Translations under genes and position numbers: made by a program
Notes under the pieces: model-generated
Told to the model about the DNA's origin: nothing
Seen by the model: the letters and a program-made list of their open reading frames with translations, nothing else
Databases searched by the model: none
Origin: Paracoccaceae bacterium
GTDB lineage: Bacteria; Pseudomonadota; Alphaproteobacteria; Rhodobacterales; Rhodobacteraceae
Length of the DNA stretch: 64,000 bases
Reading direction: 5' to 3'
Assembly: GCA_026706985.1 (NCBI GenBank)
Contig: JAPOXR010000073.1
Location: forward strand, 1-64,000
In this document: positions 9,145 to 17,947 of the stretch, piece after piece
Numbering within the stretch: position 1 is the stretch's first letter
Layout: each line of letters begins with the position of its first letter

Positions 9145-9894
9145 ATGGCGGAGTATTTGATCGCCGGCAACTGGAAGATGAATGGTCTGCGGGCCGAACT
9201 CGCCGAAGCCGAAAGGACCGCCGCTGAGGAAATCGCGGACAATTGCCGCGTCCTGATCTGCCCGCCGGCCGTCCTGCTGCCACAAATGACGGCACTCCTC
9301 GATGGCAGCATGGTCAGGCTCGGCGCACAGGACTGCCACCCGGAGGATTCAGGCGCCTTTACCGGTGACATTTCGGCACCGATGCTCGCCGAAAGCGGGG
9401 CATCCTATGTGATTGTCGGGCATTCCGAGCGTCGCCTGAGCTACCGCGAGTCAAACAATCTCGTTCGCCGAAAGATGCAAGCCGCCTGGCGGGCCGGGCT
9501 GACGGCAATTCTCTGTGTCGGAGAGACCGAAACCGAGAGAAATTCCGGCCATGCCCATGCGGTTGTGGGGCAGCAGTTTGCCGAATGCACGCCCGAAGAC
9601 AGCACCGCGGATAAGCTTGTCATTGCTTACGAGCCGGTCTGGGCAATCGGCACCGGCCGCAGCGCAAGCGGTGAGGAAATCGCTGATATGCACGGCTTCC
9701 TCAGGGAAGAAGCCAGCCGGCATTTTGGACCCGGACAAGAAATTCCCATTCTGTATGGCGGCTCGGTCAAGGGCGACAATGCGGCAGAGATCTTTTCCAT
9801 TGCCGACGTCAATGGTGCCCTGGTGGGTGGTGCCTCTCTGCGCGCTGCCGACTTCATCCGGATTATCCGGTCGGTTCCGGTTGCCCAGGCATAA
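9145..9894 (+). CDS. tpiA: Triosephosphate isomerase
   Basis: This enzyme interconverts dihydroxyacetone phosphate and glyceraldehyde 3-phosphate in glycolysis and gluconeogenesis. The 249-residue TIM barrel has the substrate Lys in GNWKMN (8-13), catalytic His93 in VGHSERR, catalytic Glu163 in AYEPVWAIGTG and the phosphate-gripping ILYGGSVK near 208. The start has a GGGAGAG ribosome site. It is useful to the Entner-Doudoroff route encoded further along, which yields glyceraldehyde 3-phosphate. The usual downstream partner secG is not seen; the next gene is on the other strand. Confidence 0.96.
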   Translation: MAEYLIAGNWKMNGLRAELAEAERTAAEEIADNCRVLICPPAVLLPQMTALLDGSMVRLGAQDCHPEDSGAFTGDISAPMLAESGASYVIVGHSERRLSYRESNNLVRRKMQAAWRAGLTAILCVGETETERNSGHAHAVVGQQFAECTPEDSTADKLVIAYEPVWAIGTGRSASGEEIADMHGFLREEASRHFGPGQEIPILYGGSVKGDNAAEIFSIADVNGALVGGASLRAADFIRIIRSVPVAQA

Positions 9895-10036
9895 GTGACC
9901 CGGTCGAAGGCGGCAACAACTCTCCCACTCATCCCTACTGACAATTTCCACAGCCAAGGACAAATGCGCCGCTCAACCCGACCCCGATACCGCTGTATCA
10001 CATTTGAGCTCAGTCCAGGAAATTGCAGTTACTCTC

Positions 10037-10612
10037 TCACCCTTCCTCCAGTTGCTGCACGAATTTCATATAACCGACATTCTGCATCCAATCGCTTTCC
10101 TCCGGCGAATTTTCGCGGCCCAACGCCTCGTTGCGATATGGAAAACGTCCGAACAGTTCGATGATGCCCCTATGGGCCTTGGCATGCAGCAGATTCTGCT
10201 TTCCGGTCTCTTTCATGCGCTCGGCAATCAGCGTGACGCAGCGGTCCTGATCGCCGAGACGCTCGGAATGCATGAAAGGCATGTAGAAAAACAAACGGTC
10301 CGGTTCGCTTATCTGCATGTCCAGCCCGTTTTCAATCGCACGCGAAGCCACTTCCCGTGCCAGGGCATCGCTGTGAAATGACTGGCCGGATCCGCGGAAC
10401 ATGTTTCGGGGGAACTGATCGAGAACGAGAATCAACGCCAAGATGCTTGCAGCTTCACCCTCCCACTCCGAACAACCGCCACCGGCGGCACACTGCCAGA
10501 GATCAGCGAATCTGTCCTTGATCATACCGTCAACCCGGTCGCCACCCATGAAATGGTCCTGGGGCGACAATTCCTTGAACCAGAATTCCAATACCTGTTC
10601 AGCAGCGGTCAT
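10037..10612 (-). CDS. DUF924 family protein
   Basis: This is an all-helical tetratricopeptide-like protein of unknown function, common in proteobacteria. The 191-residue product has the family pattern: EQVLEFWF at the start, LDQFPRNMFRG, LFFYMPFMHSE, and a C-terminal RFPYRNEALGR. I chose the second ATG, which follows GGGGAAG at a normal distance and matches the usual N-terminus; an ATG five codons upstream lacks a good ribosome site. It lies about 170 bases downstream of the esterase gene on the same strand, so co-transcription is possible but not shown. Confidence 0.88.
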   Translation of the reverse strand: MTAAEQVLEFWFKELSPQDHFMGGDRVDGMIKDRFADLWQCAAGGGCSEWEGEAASILALILVLDQFPRNMFRGSGQSFHSDALAREVASRAIENGLDMQISEPDRLFFYMPFMHSERLGDQDRCVTLIAERMKETGKQNLLHAKAHRGIIELFGRFPYRNEALGRENSPEESDWMQNVGYMKFVQQLEEG

Positions 10613-10780
10613 CGGTAACTTCCCCATAGTGAAAACTCAGCCGCAGCCTTATCCGACTCCGAATACATCTCCAAGATTGGAAGTGGCGGAAATGCGGTCC
10701 GTCAGCGCCTATGGCACCGCGCGGCTCAATTTTCTGGATTGACTACTTTCCTCTCAAAGTCCTGTCTTTCTTTGAGCAGT

Positions 10781-11455
10781 TCAGTTGACATCCCGGCCTT
10801 TCAACTGATCCCGGGCAAATTCGACGGCACGGGCCAAGCCCTCGGGATCAATCTGGTGTCCTATACCCTGAAATATGTGGGAACGCACCGAAAACCCGGC
10901 TTCTGTCAGTTTTGACGCCGCTTCGGACAGCGCGGCGACCGGAACGACTTCATCCGAGTCACCATGCAGGAGCATGATCGGGGGTCGGGACACGGTTTCA
11001 CTTCGCAGGTTTTCGGGTGCCAGCAAGCGTCCGGAAAACCCGATGACGCCGGCAAAGGGGCGCTGCCATCTGGCGGCGATGTGCAGCGCCAGCATCGTGC
11101 CCTGGGAAAAGCCCAGCAATACGATCCGCGATTCATCAACACCCGCCTCCTCCATGGCTTTCCCGATCAGACCTTCCAGAAATCCGGTCGAAGCCGATAG
11201 CGACTTTGCGGCAGCGGCTTCGCTTGCTCCGTCCATTGACGGAATCGGAAACCATTGACGCCCCAGCGGGTTGAATGCATTCGGCTCGGGCGCATCGGGC
11301 GCAAGGAACAGCGTGTCCGGTAACTGCGGCGCCATGAAGTCGGCGAGGCCGATGAGATCATTCCCATCCGCCCCATAGCCATGCAGGAGGAGCAAAAGGT
11401 TTTCCAACCGTCCCGAAGCCGGTTCGCGCCGGTAAACCCTCGTTTTCCCGATCAC
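10781..11455 (-). CDS. Phospholipase/carboxylesterase-type alpha/beta hydrolase
   Basis: This is probably a cytoplasmic esterase of the YpfH/EstB type acting on short carboxylic esters. The 224-residue product has LLLLHGYGADGNDL (oxyanion region), GFSQG with nucleophile Ser117, HGDSDEVVP with Asp168, and GIGHQI with His200: a complete catalytic triad. I chose the GTG start: it overlaps the stop of the upstream glycosylase gene as GTGA and follows GGGAGGGG, which suggests translational coupling. The frame runs further upstream, but only inside that gene. The natural substrate is unknown. Confidence 0.9.
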   Translation of the reverse strand: MIGKTRVYRREPASGRLENLLLLLHGYGADGNDLIGLADFMAPQLPDTLFLAPDAPEPNAFNPLGRQWFPIPSMDGASEAAAAKSLSASTGFLEGLIGKAMEEAGVDESRIVLLGFSQGTMLALHIAARWQRPFAGVIGFSGRLLAPENLRSETVSRPPIMLLHGDSDEVVPVAALSEAASKLTEAGFSVRSHIFQGIGHQIDPEGLARAVEFARDQLKGRDVN

Positions 11456-12093
11456 CGTATCCCCTCCCGCTGCTTGATAGCCCGGTAATATGCCCAGAGG
11501 ATATTTGCCGCCACAGACCTCCAGGGTGACCACGGCTTCGCCAGCTTCCTCAACTCGCACTCTTTCGGGCGGTTCTCCAATTCAAACAGAATCCGGGCAC
11601 TCTCCTGCAGTGCCAGATCTCCGGCGGCAATCATGTCCGGCCTGCCCAAGGCGGACATTCCGTAGATTTCCGCCGTCCAGACTCCGATGCCAAGTATTTT
11701 TGTCAGCTGCGCGACCAATTCCGAATCATCCAGGTCCCGGAGCGAGGCATAATCCAGCTTCGCTTGCGCAAGTGCCCTGGCATAACGGGATTTCTGGCGG
11801 GACAGGCCACAATTGCGTAATTCCTCGTCGCTGCATTGCCTGAGCGCTGCCTCGGCAACCAGCCCGGCGCTCTCAAGGCGGTTCCAGATCGCATCTGCCG
11901 CCGCAACCGACACTTGTTGACTGACTATCATGTCCAACAGCGCCGTGAATCCGTCCTGTCGCCGACGCAGCGGCAACGGACCCGTGATTTCCAACGCTTC
12001 CGCAAAGCGGGGCTCCACCCTTGCGAGCTGCCCAGCGGCATATTCAAGATCCGACAACGTCTCTATGGATGTGCCGGCAGGTTTCGAATTCAT
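11452..12093 (-). CDS. DNA-3-methyladenine glycosylase II (AlkA-like)
   Basis: This base-excision repair enzyme removes alkylated purines from DNA. The 213-residue protein has SQQVSVAAADAIW near 58-70, a helix-hairpin-helix LTKILGIGVWTAE (130-142) and catalytic Asp159 in AAGDLALQ. It lacks the N-terminal Ada-like lobe of E. coli AlkA, as is common in alphaproteobacteria, and has no iron-sulfur cysteines. It overlaps the esterase gene by four bases, so the two are likely co-translated, though no functional link between them is known to me. Confidence 0.9.
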   Translation of the reverse strand: MNSKPAGTSIETLSDLEYAAGQLARVEPRFAEALEITGPLPLRRRQDGFTALLDMIVSQQVSVAAADAIWNRLESAGLVAEAALRQCSDEELRNCGLSRQKSRYARALAQAKLDYASLRDLDDSELVAQLTKILGIGVWTAEIYGMSALGRPDMIAAGDLALQESARILFELENRPKECELRKLAKPWSPWRSVAANILWAYYRAIKQREGIR

Positions 12094-12239
12094 TGCGTCT
12101 CTCTATCAGTCTCGGGGCGACAGCAGCCGGGAAGGCAACGCCTTAGTTTCCGTTACAGATGGGCAACAGCCTGAACCGGCGTGTTCAGCGGGTTTATCGA
12201 CGGATACCATGTGGCAGTGTGAATGGTGGGTAAAGCAGA

Positions 12240-13130
12240 TCAACCGGACCCGCCGAAAGACAATGTCTTCATTGCCTTCTGTATCTCGTAGATCGACCCT
12301 TGGGATTCAGGCTGTGGCTGCGGGATACGCACCGGGATGTCCTGCAGCCTCGGCTGCAGCGTCGGTCTTCCGCACAGCATGCGTTCGTCATAATCCTCGA
12401 TTCCATTCCACTTGGTCATGGAACCCATGATTGGAAATGCGTCCGCCGCCATCATTTCAAAAAACAAAATCCGGCGCGGCATGTCCGATACATTGACAGC
12501 CGAACCATGAAGAACCCGGCCATGATGCAGGGTGACTGATCCGGCGCTACCGGTCAACTGTACCGCTTCGGCCGGGTCAAACCCGAAACTCGTAGGAATG
12601 ACCGCCCCGGCGAACACCCCATCGGAATGGTGATCAAGAACCGGTCCCTGGTGGCTGCCTGGAAAGGCCATCAACGGTCCGTTTTCTGTCTCCATGTCGT
12701 CAATCAACACGCCGACTGCAATCAGATCATCATTTGTATGCGGATAAAACGCATAATCCTGATGCCATTCGACTGCGGCCCCATAGCCGGGATCCTTCAT
12801 ATTGAGCTTGGTCGTGTGAAGCCGGATATCCGGGCCAATCAGATCACGGGCCGGTCCGAGTATGGCTTCCGAATACATCAGATCATTCACAATCCGTGAC
12901 TGTGTGTGTGGAAGCTTGATCCGGCGAATGCGTGGATCCTGCGGGGTATGGGAATCCTCAAGATCAAGCCGATGGTCTGAGGCGGTCAATTCCCGCGCCT
13001 GTTCCCGAAACCGCTCTATCTCTGATCGGACCTGTGCGATAACCGGCATCGGCACCTGATCCGGCAGTACCAGATAGCCGTTGTCCCGGTAAAATTTGAT
13101 CTGTTCGGCTGTCAGCTGTCCGGCCATCAT
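12240..13130 (-). CDS. Phytanoyl-CoA dioxygenase (PhyH) family protein A
   Basis: This is a predicted Fe(II)/2-oxoglutarate-dependent oxygenase. The 296-residue protein has the metal triad His123 and Asp125 in EWHQDYAFYP and a distal His208 in VLHGSAVN, with a 2-oxoglutarate Arg shortly after (PRRILFFEM). It is the last gene of a minus-strand run that begins with an enolase-superfamily enzyme and a DctPQM transporter. A second PhyH gene lies 62 bases upstream. The pairing suggests two oxidative steps on the imported compound or a relative of it; the substrate is unknown. Two adjacent ATG codons could serve as start. Confidence 0.88.
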   Translation of the reverse strand: MMAGQLTAEQIKFYRDNGYLVLPDQVPMPVIAQVRSEIERFREQARELTASDHRLDLEDSHTPQDPRIRRIKLPHTQSRIVNDLMYSEAILGPARDLIGPDIRLHTTKLNMKDPGYGAAVEWHQDYAFYPHTNDDLIAVGVLIDDMETENGPLMAFPGSHQGPVLDHHSDGVFAGAVIPTSFGFDPAEAVQLTGSAGSVTLHHGRVLHGSAVNVSDMPRRILFFEMMAADAFPIMGSMTKWNGIEDYDERMLCGRPTLQPRLQDIPVRIPQPQPESQGSIYEIQKAMKTLSFGGSG

Positions 13131-13192
13131 TCATTTCATCCACATGTTTTCCTGCATACACCCGATAAGCAAAACCGGATCGGTACCTGGTG

Positions 13193-14143
13193 TCAGGCGC
13201 AGGCCGGCCCTTCAGATGCCCATCGATGCTGCGGGATATGCGGAGCCGAGGCAAGATTGGCACGGCACGCTTCCCACATCCCCTTCCACTCCTGCCAACT
13301 GTCAAGCTCAGCCGAAGGGTTGGATCGCGAGCGGGCGACAAAGCTCGGGAACTGTTCCCGACCCGTAGACTGCCCGGTGACATTGTAGCGAAGATCAAAC
13401 GACCAACGGTATCCATCCGAATGATTCGAGAGTGAGGCGTGCGGCGTTAAAGGATGCAGCAACACAATGCCGCCGGCGCCAACAGGTACCGGCACCGCGC
13501 CCTCTTTTGAAAGAATGGTATCGGTGATTTTCGGCTGTGACTGCTGGCAGTGCGGAAACATCTCGTGGTTGACCCGTGGGATGACCTGCAGACAGCCATT
13601 GTTGACCGTGGCATCGGTAACGGCGACCCAAACGGTCACCATTTCTGTATTGTCGGCACTTTCAAGCGTGACCCCCCGGTCCTGATGCCAGTCGGTGGAA
13701 ACCACATGCGCGCGTATTTCGTTCCCGGGAACCCTCCGCTCCGGCGGCTTGATACGGACATGCTGGATCGGGTTTGACGTGATTTCGCCACCGATGAGAC
13801 TTTCAACCACATCCAGGATGCCCGGGCAGGTGACAAGATTGAACACGGCGGGGCCGAAATGCATCGGCGTATCGGCGCGGATATCGGCATGAGGAAGGCT
13901 GATGTCAAAAGACTGGAACCAGTCAAATCCACCGGCACAGCACGCATCCAGTTTTTCCCAGAAATCCATCCCCGACCGCGGCTGACCGACAAAGCCATCG
14001 GCGTGCCAGTCCGCATAGAGTTGGTCCATTCTCCCCGAATATTCTTCCCATAGCCCGGTCAGAATCGATTCCCCGACAACATTTTCGACGACAAGAACGC
14101 CCTCCCGATGGAAGCGCTCGATCTGAGATTGGTCAAGTGTCAT
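13193..14143 (-). CDS. Phytanoyl-CoA dioxygenase (PhyH) family protein B
   Basis: This is a second Fe(II)/2-oxoglutarate-type oxygenase, 316 residues. Metal ligands are His153 and Asp155 in TDWHQDRGV and a distal His near 235 in LTPHASLSN, followed by RWSFDLRYN, which supplies the Arg for 2-oxoglutarate. It is clearly divergent from the next PhyH gene, so this is not a recent tandem copy. It starts 9 bases after the DctM stop, which places it in the transporter operon. The likely role is hydroxylation or oxidative cleavage of a small polar substrate; this is inference from the context. Confidence 0.88.
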   Translation of the reverse strand: MTLDQSQIERFHREGVLVVENVVGESILTGLWEEYSGRMDQLYADWHADGFVGQPRSGMDFWEKLDACCAGGFDWFQSFDISLPHADIRADTPMHFGPAVFNLVTCPGILDVVESLIGGEITSNPIQHVRIKPPERRVPGNEIRAHVVSTDWHQDRGVTLESADNTEMVTVWVAVTDATVNNGCLQVIPRVNHEMFPHCQQSQPKITDTILSKEGAVPVPVGAGGIVLLHPLTPHASLSNHSDGYRWSFDLRYNVTGQSTGREQFPSFVARSRSNPSAELDSWQEWKGMWEACRANLASAPHIPQHRWASEGPACA

Positions 14144-14152
14144 GATTGCAGA

Positions 14153-15778
14153 TTACAGCAAGAGAGTAATGATCGGCGGCCAAATCAATAAGACTGCAAG
14201 CGCCAGTAACTGTACGCCGATGAATGGGAGAAATCCACGGAAAATGTCGGTAAGCGAAATATGCGCCGGTGCCACCGATTTGAGATAGAATGCCGCCGGA
14301 CCAAATGGCGGTGATAGGAAGCTCACCTGCATATTCATACAAAACAGCACACCGAACCACACAGCCACGTGCTGCGGCTGCAACTGCCCGATTAACCCGA
14401 TTTCGTCGATCGGAAGGCGAATGACAATTGGCAGGAATACCGGAATGATCAGCAGTACAATACCCACCCAATCCATGAATGCGCCCATGAACAGGAGAAT
14501 GACCATCATTGTCAGCAGAACCAGCATCGTCGGCATTTCCGAACCGACAATGAGGTCGGCGATATAACGCGGCCCACCGGCGAGCGTATAGGCGCCTGAC
14601 AATGCCGCGGCACCAATCGTGACCCAGATGATGGTTCCAGTCGACCGTAATGTCCGCATCAGGCTGTCCCACAGCAGAGACACCGAGGCCTCGCCCCGTG
14701 CCACCGCGATCACGAATACCGCAAACGCCCCCATCCCGGCGGCTTCAGTGATTCCCGAAATGCCGCCATAGATTGAGCCGAGGACGACACCAATGACGGT
14801 GAATGGTGGCACCAGAGCCTTGCCATGTTCCCATCCGGAGCGGACTCTCTCCATGCCGAAACCGAAAAACGCAAGGACAAGCCCTGCAACCAATGCGCCG
14901 GAAATATACGGCAAATGGTAGACCATCCCGAGAAAGATCGGGTCTACATTCTCCAAAACCGCATTTTGGCCGGTGAGTGTGAAAAACACCGCTCTGAGCA
15001 GCAACAGCACCGAGACGCCTGCCAGCAAAACCGACAGAAAGGCCCCGAACAGGCCAAACTTCTGTAGCCCTGTCGGGTCGCCCGGCTTCCTCTCGGGCAA
15101 AGGTGCGTGATCCGGATTCAACTGCGTGCGGATAACGATGTAAATAATGATGAAACTGGCGAGCATGAATCCCGGCACAAAGGCGGCCGTGAACAGTGCC
15201 TTGATCGAAGTCTCGGTAATCAGCCCGTAAATGATCAGCACGATTGACGGCGGAATCATCGTCCCCAGACTGCCGCTTGCACAGATTGTGCCGATCGCCA
15301 AATTCTGGTTGTAGCCGAGCCGCAGCATCTGTGGCAGGGCAATTAATCCCAGTAACACGACCTCACCGCCGATGATCCCGGACATTGCCGCCATGATGAC
15401 CGCCATCAGCGAGGTGACAATGGCGATGCCGCCGCGCACACCGCTGAGCCAGTAATCCAGCGAGTCATACATACCCTTGGCGATGCCGGAGCGCTCCAGC
15501 AGCGCCGCCATGAAGATGAATAATGGCACGGATATGAGCACATATTCCGTCAGCAGGTCGAAAATCTTCTGCGTCAGAATGTATAGCGGTCCGGTCCCGG
15601 GCCGCGCTGTCAGCAAACCTTCACCGAAAGTGAATGGATTGAGGAGCAACGAAGGTTCGAATTTCAGGACAAGGACAACAAGCGCCAGTACCGCCGAGGC
15701 AAGCCCCAATGGCATTCCGATTCCGAGGAGTGCGATCAAGCCGAGCATCAGGACCAGTGAAATCGTGCCTGCATCCAT
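14153..15778 (-). CDS. TRAP transporter large permease DctM (system 1)
   Basis: This is the main membrane channel of a tripartite carboxylate importer. The 541-residue protein has many hydrophobic segments and the family signatures ISVPLFIFMAALLERSG, GIIGGEVVLLGLIALPQM, CASGSLGTMIPPSIVL and SFLSPPFGPAAFYL. It is longer than the common 430-residue DctM, with extra hydrophobic segments in the middle (about 220-320). It overlaps the DctQ stop by one base (TAATG). It is closely similar to the large permease of system 2 in this window, so the two are paralogues. Confidence 0.94.
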   Translation of the reverse strand: MDAGTISLVLMLGLIALLGIGMPLGLASAVLALVVLVLKFEPSLLLNPFTFGEGLLTARPGTGPLYILTQKIFDLLTEYVLISVPLFIFMAALLERSGIAKGMYDSLDYWLSGVRGGIAIVTSLMAVIMAAMSGIIGGEVVLLGLIALPQMLRLGYNQNLAIGTICASGSLGTMIPPSIVLIIYGLITETSIKALFTAAFVPGFMLASFIIIYIVIRTQLNPDHAPLPERKPGDPTGLQKFGLFGAFLSVLLAGVSVLLLLRAVFFTLTGQNAVLENVDPIFLGMVYHLPYISGALVAGLVLAFFGFGMERVRSGWEHGKALVPPFTVIGVVLGSIYGGISGITEAAGMGAFAVFVIAVARGEASVSLLWDSLMRTLRSTGTIIWVTIGAAALSGAYTLAGGPRYIADLIVGSEMPTMLVLLTMMVILLFMGAFMDWVGIVLLIIPVFLPIVIRLPIDEIGLIGQLQPQHVAVWFGVLFCMNMQVSFLSPPFGPAAFYLKSVAPAHISLTDIFRGFLPFIGVQLLALAVLLIWPPIITLLL

Positions 15779-16629
15779 TATTCCGCTCCAGCCGTTTTCC
15801 GGATCGCCTCAATTTCCCCGGCATCAAGATCGTCTCCGGATTGCGAATCCGGTTCCGAATTCCAGTCTGCGATCAGATTTGCCACCGCCTGCAGTGCGAC
15901 CAAGGCGATAACGATCAGGATCATGGGTTGAACTGTCGCCGGAATCGGCGGGTCGAAAGCGGTGCCGAACATTTCCCAGCGATAGAATTTGGTGACAAAC
16001 ACCTGTCGGAAACTTCCGTAAATCATGAAAAAGGCGAATGTGCAGAGAAGAAAAACCGAAATGATATCAAATACATGCTGCAGCCATCTCGGTGCCGCCT
16101 CGTATAGTATGAATATCCTGATGTGGCACCGCTGCTGCATCGCGTAGAGACCGGAAAACAGGAATACAAAACCGGCAGTCCACAATGTCATTTCATTCGC
16201 CCACAGGGTCGGGCGTTCAAGCGCATAGCGCAGAAACACCTCATACAGCATGATCGATGTCATGGAGATAATCAGGATCATCGTGATCCGGCCAATGAAG
16301 ATCGCGATCCGATCAACGGCACGGAATTCCTGGAACTCCATCGGCGCGATGCGCACGGTGCTGATCCCGAATATAAACGCAACCGGCATCAGCAGGATTG
16401 CCGCCCAGTCGACTATGTCTGTCAACCCACCGAACAGCCCAGGCAGCCCGGGGGTGACATCCTTGCGCGTGTGGAGTTCGTGAATCTGCCCGTAAAGGCT
16501 TTCGTCCGAGGGCGGAATAAAGTCGAGTATGAAGGCGGGCATATGCCAAATCACCCACCCGCCGCACAGGATGAACCCGGCCGGTATCAGCCACTCGATC
16601 AAATGCCGGTAACGCTCGCCGATATTCAT
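15778..16629 (-). CDS. TRAP transporter small permease DctQ (system 1), long form
   Basis: This is the small membrane subunit that pairs with DctM. At 283 residues it is much longer than the usual 160-200. The standard four-helix DctQ core occupies about 105-255, with VFLRYALERPTLWANEMTLW as landmark. Ahead of it lie two additional hydrophobic segments (about 11-40 and 73-95) separated by a soluble loop. A similar long N-terminus is not present in the small permease of system 2. It is preceded by the dctP gene and a strong hairpin. Confidence 0.88.
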   Translation of the reverse strand: MNIGERYRHLIEWLIPAGFILCGGWVIWHMPAFILDFIPPSDESLYGQIHELHTRKDVTPGLPGLFGGLTDIVDWAAILLMPVAFIFGISTVRIAPMEFQEFRAVDRIAIFIGRITMILIISMTSIMLYEVFLRYALERPTLWANEMTLWTAGFVFLFSGLYAMQQRCHIRIFILYEAAPRWLQHVFDIISVFLLCTFAFFMIYGSFRQVFVTKFYRWEMFGTAFDPPIPATVQPMILIVIALVALQAVANLIADWNSEPDSQSGDDLDAGEIEAIRKTAGAE

Positions 16630-16754
16630 TTCACCCCGACCTGCAGGATACGGTAGAAGACGGTCATTTCGGTGAGGCAGGCCGGCAGTTCCGAAAACGG
16701 ATTACGTATTGTGCGGCAACCGACAGAATTCCACCTCATCACAGGCCCGCTGTC

Positions 16755-16786
16755 AAAAAGCGGCGGCACGCATGCGCGCCGCCGCT
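16755..16786 (-). terminator. Terminator/attenuator hairpin between dctP and dctQ (system 1)
   Basis: Read on the minus strand, AGCGGCGGC and GCCGCCGCT form a 9-bp GC-rich stem around a 10-base loop, followed at once by a U-tract (TTTT). It lies just after the dctP stop, before the permease genes of the same operon. Partial termination here would give more binding-protein mRNA than permease mRNA. The inner part of the loop (GCGCATGC) can pair further. Confidence 0.8.
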
Positions 16787-16812
16787 CGTCGATTTTTGTT
16801 TCCCGGAGGGGA

Positions 16813-17820
16813 CTACATCGCGCCCAGGCTGGTCAGGAAGTCAATGTGGCTCTGCAGCAGTGCCTTCGCTTCCGGTGTGGTCGCGAATTCCTGCCAGCCG
16901 GCTTTCACAGCCTGCCTGAACTTAGCCAGTTCTTCCGGTGACCATTCGTAAAGATTGACGCCCTGTTCGCGGAGCAGAACAGAGTTCTTGGCGTTCATAA
17001 CCTCGTTGATGGTTGCGTTATGCATCGCCAGGCTGTCCATCGCCACCGTGAGGATGGCCTGATGGTGCGCAGGCATGGCATCCCAGACATCTTTCCTACA
17101 GGTAAGATGGTCGGCCGGCATCGAGTGAAAGCCCGGATAGTTGGTGTGTTTGGCGATGTCATACAGACCCAATCCGATATTGTTGGTCAGGTTTGCCGCA
17201 TCCGCACCATCGATGATTCCGGTCTCAAGCGCGGTGAAGATCTCGTTGAAATCCATCACGATCGGCGAAGCGTCGAGATTTTTGAACACCAATGTGGCCA
17301 TGCCCGGCGGTGAACGGAACTTCCAATCCTTGAAATCCGCGGTGTTGCGGATCGGCGCGGTCGATGAAAGTGATTCCGGACCCGGAATCCACCAACCGAT
17401 GAATTCCATGTTGTGGTCATTATACAATTCGTTGAGCGCATCGCGTCCGCCGCCATGCAGCAGCCAGGCCATTTGCTGATACGGGTTGGCGTAGCCGCCC
17501 ATCAGGTCGCCGGCAAACTGGAAGGCCGGGTTCTTACCGGTTTGGTATGAACCACCGGTCATGTCGCAATCCAGAATTCCTGTCGCCGCCGCATCGAAAG
17601 TCTCCGCGGACTTCACAACCGAGGAGGAATAGAACATTTCGACTTGGATTTCGCCGTTCGACATTGCCGTGATGTCATCAATGAATTTAGCCGCCATCTG
17701 ACCCGAAAGCGTTTCCGGTGAAAAGTGCGTCTGAATTCGCAATTGCGTGGTTTCAGCCGATGCCGCGCTCAGTCCGAGCGCCACGCTTGCTGCAGCCAGA
17801 GTTGTGATTTTTAGGTTCAT
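16813..17820 (-). CDS. TRAP transporter solute-binding protein DctP (system 1)
   Basis: This is the periplasmic receptor of the importer. The 335-residue precursor has a signal peptide ending near residue 22 (LGLSAASAE). The mature protein opens with TQLRIQTHFSPETLSG and carries GILDCDMTGGSYQ, a central DWKFRSPPGMATLVF with the Arg that usually binds the substrate carboxylate, GIIDGADAANLTNN and PGFHSMPADHLTC. The frame is open 59 codons further upstream, but the ATG at the signal peptide is the sensible start. It follows the enolase-superfamily gene and a palindrome. It is a paralogue of the system 2 receptor. Confidence 0.94.
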   Translation of the reverse strand: MNLKITTLAAASVALGLSAASAETTQLRIQTHFSPETLSGQMAAKFIDDITAMSNGEIQVEMFYSSSVVKSAETFDAAATGILDCDMTGGSYQTGKNPAFQFAGDLMGGYANPYQQMAWLLHGGGRDALNELYNDHNMEFIGWWIPGPESLSSTAPIRNTADFKDWKFRSPPGMATLVFKNLDASPIVMDFNEIFTALETGIIDGADAANLTNNIGLGLYDIAKHTNYPGFHSMPADHLTCRKDVWDAMPAHHQAILTVAMDSLAMHNATINEVMNAKNSVLLREQGVNLYEWSPEELAKFRQAVKAGWQEFATTPEAKALLQSHIDFLTSLGAM

Positions 17821-17844
17821 TTTCGTTTTCCCGAATGTTTCCAA

Positions 17845-17856
17845 TGTGAATTCACA
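17845..17856. promoter_or_regulatory. 12-bp perfect palindrome upstream of dctP (system 1)
   Basis: TGTGAATTCACA is perfectly self-complementary and lies 25 bases upstream of the dctP start, in the gap after the enolase-superfamily gene. The position suits an operator or an activator site for an internal promoter. No regulator gene is adjacent, so the binding protein cannot be named. Confidence 0.4.
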
Positions 17857-17947
17857 AGCCGCTTCACGCGGTCCGTTCAATGAGGCAACGCCTGTAATTG
17901 CCATCACCCGGATGGTCAAGCCGGGCCATCGCCCGCGCCGGACTGCA

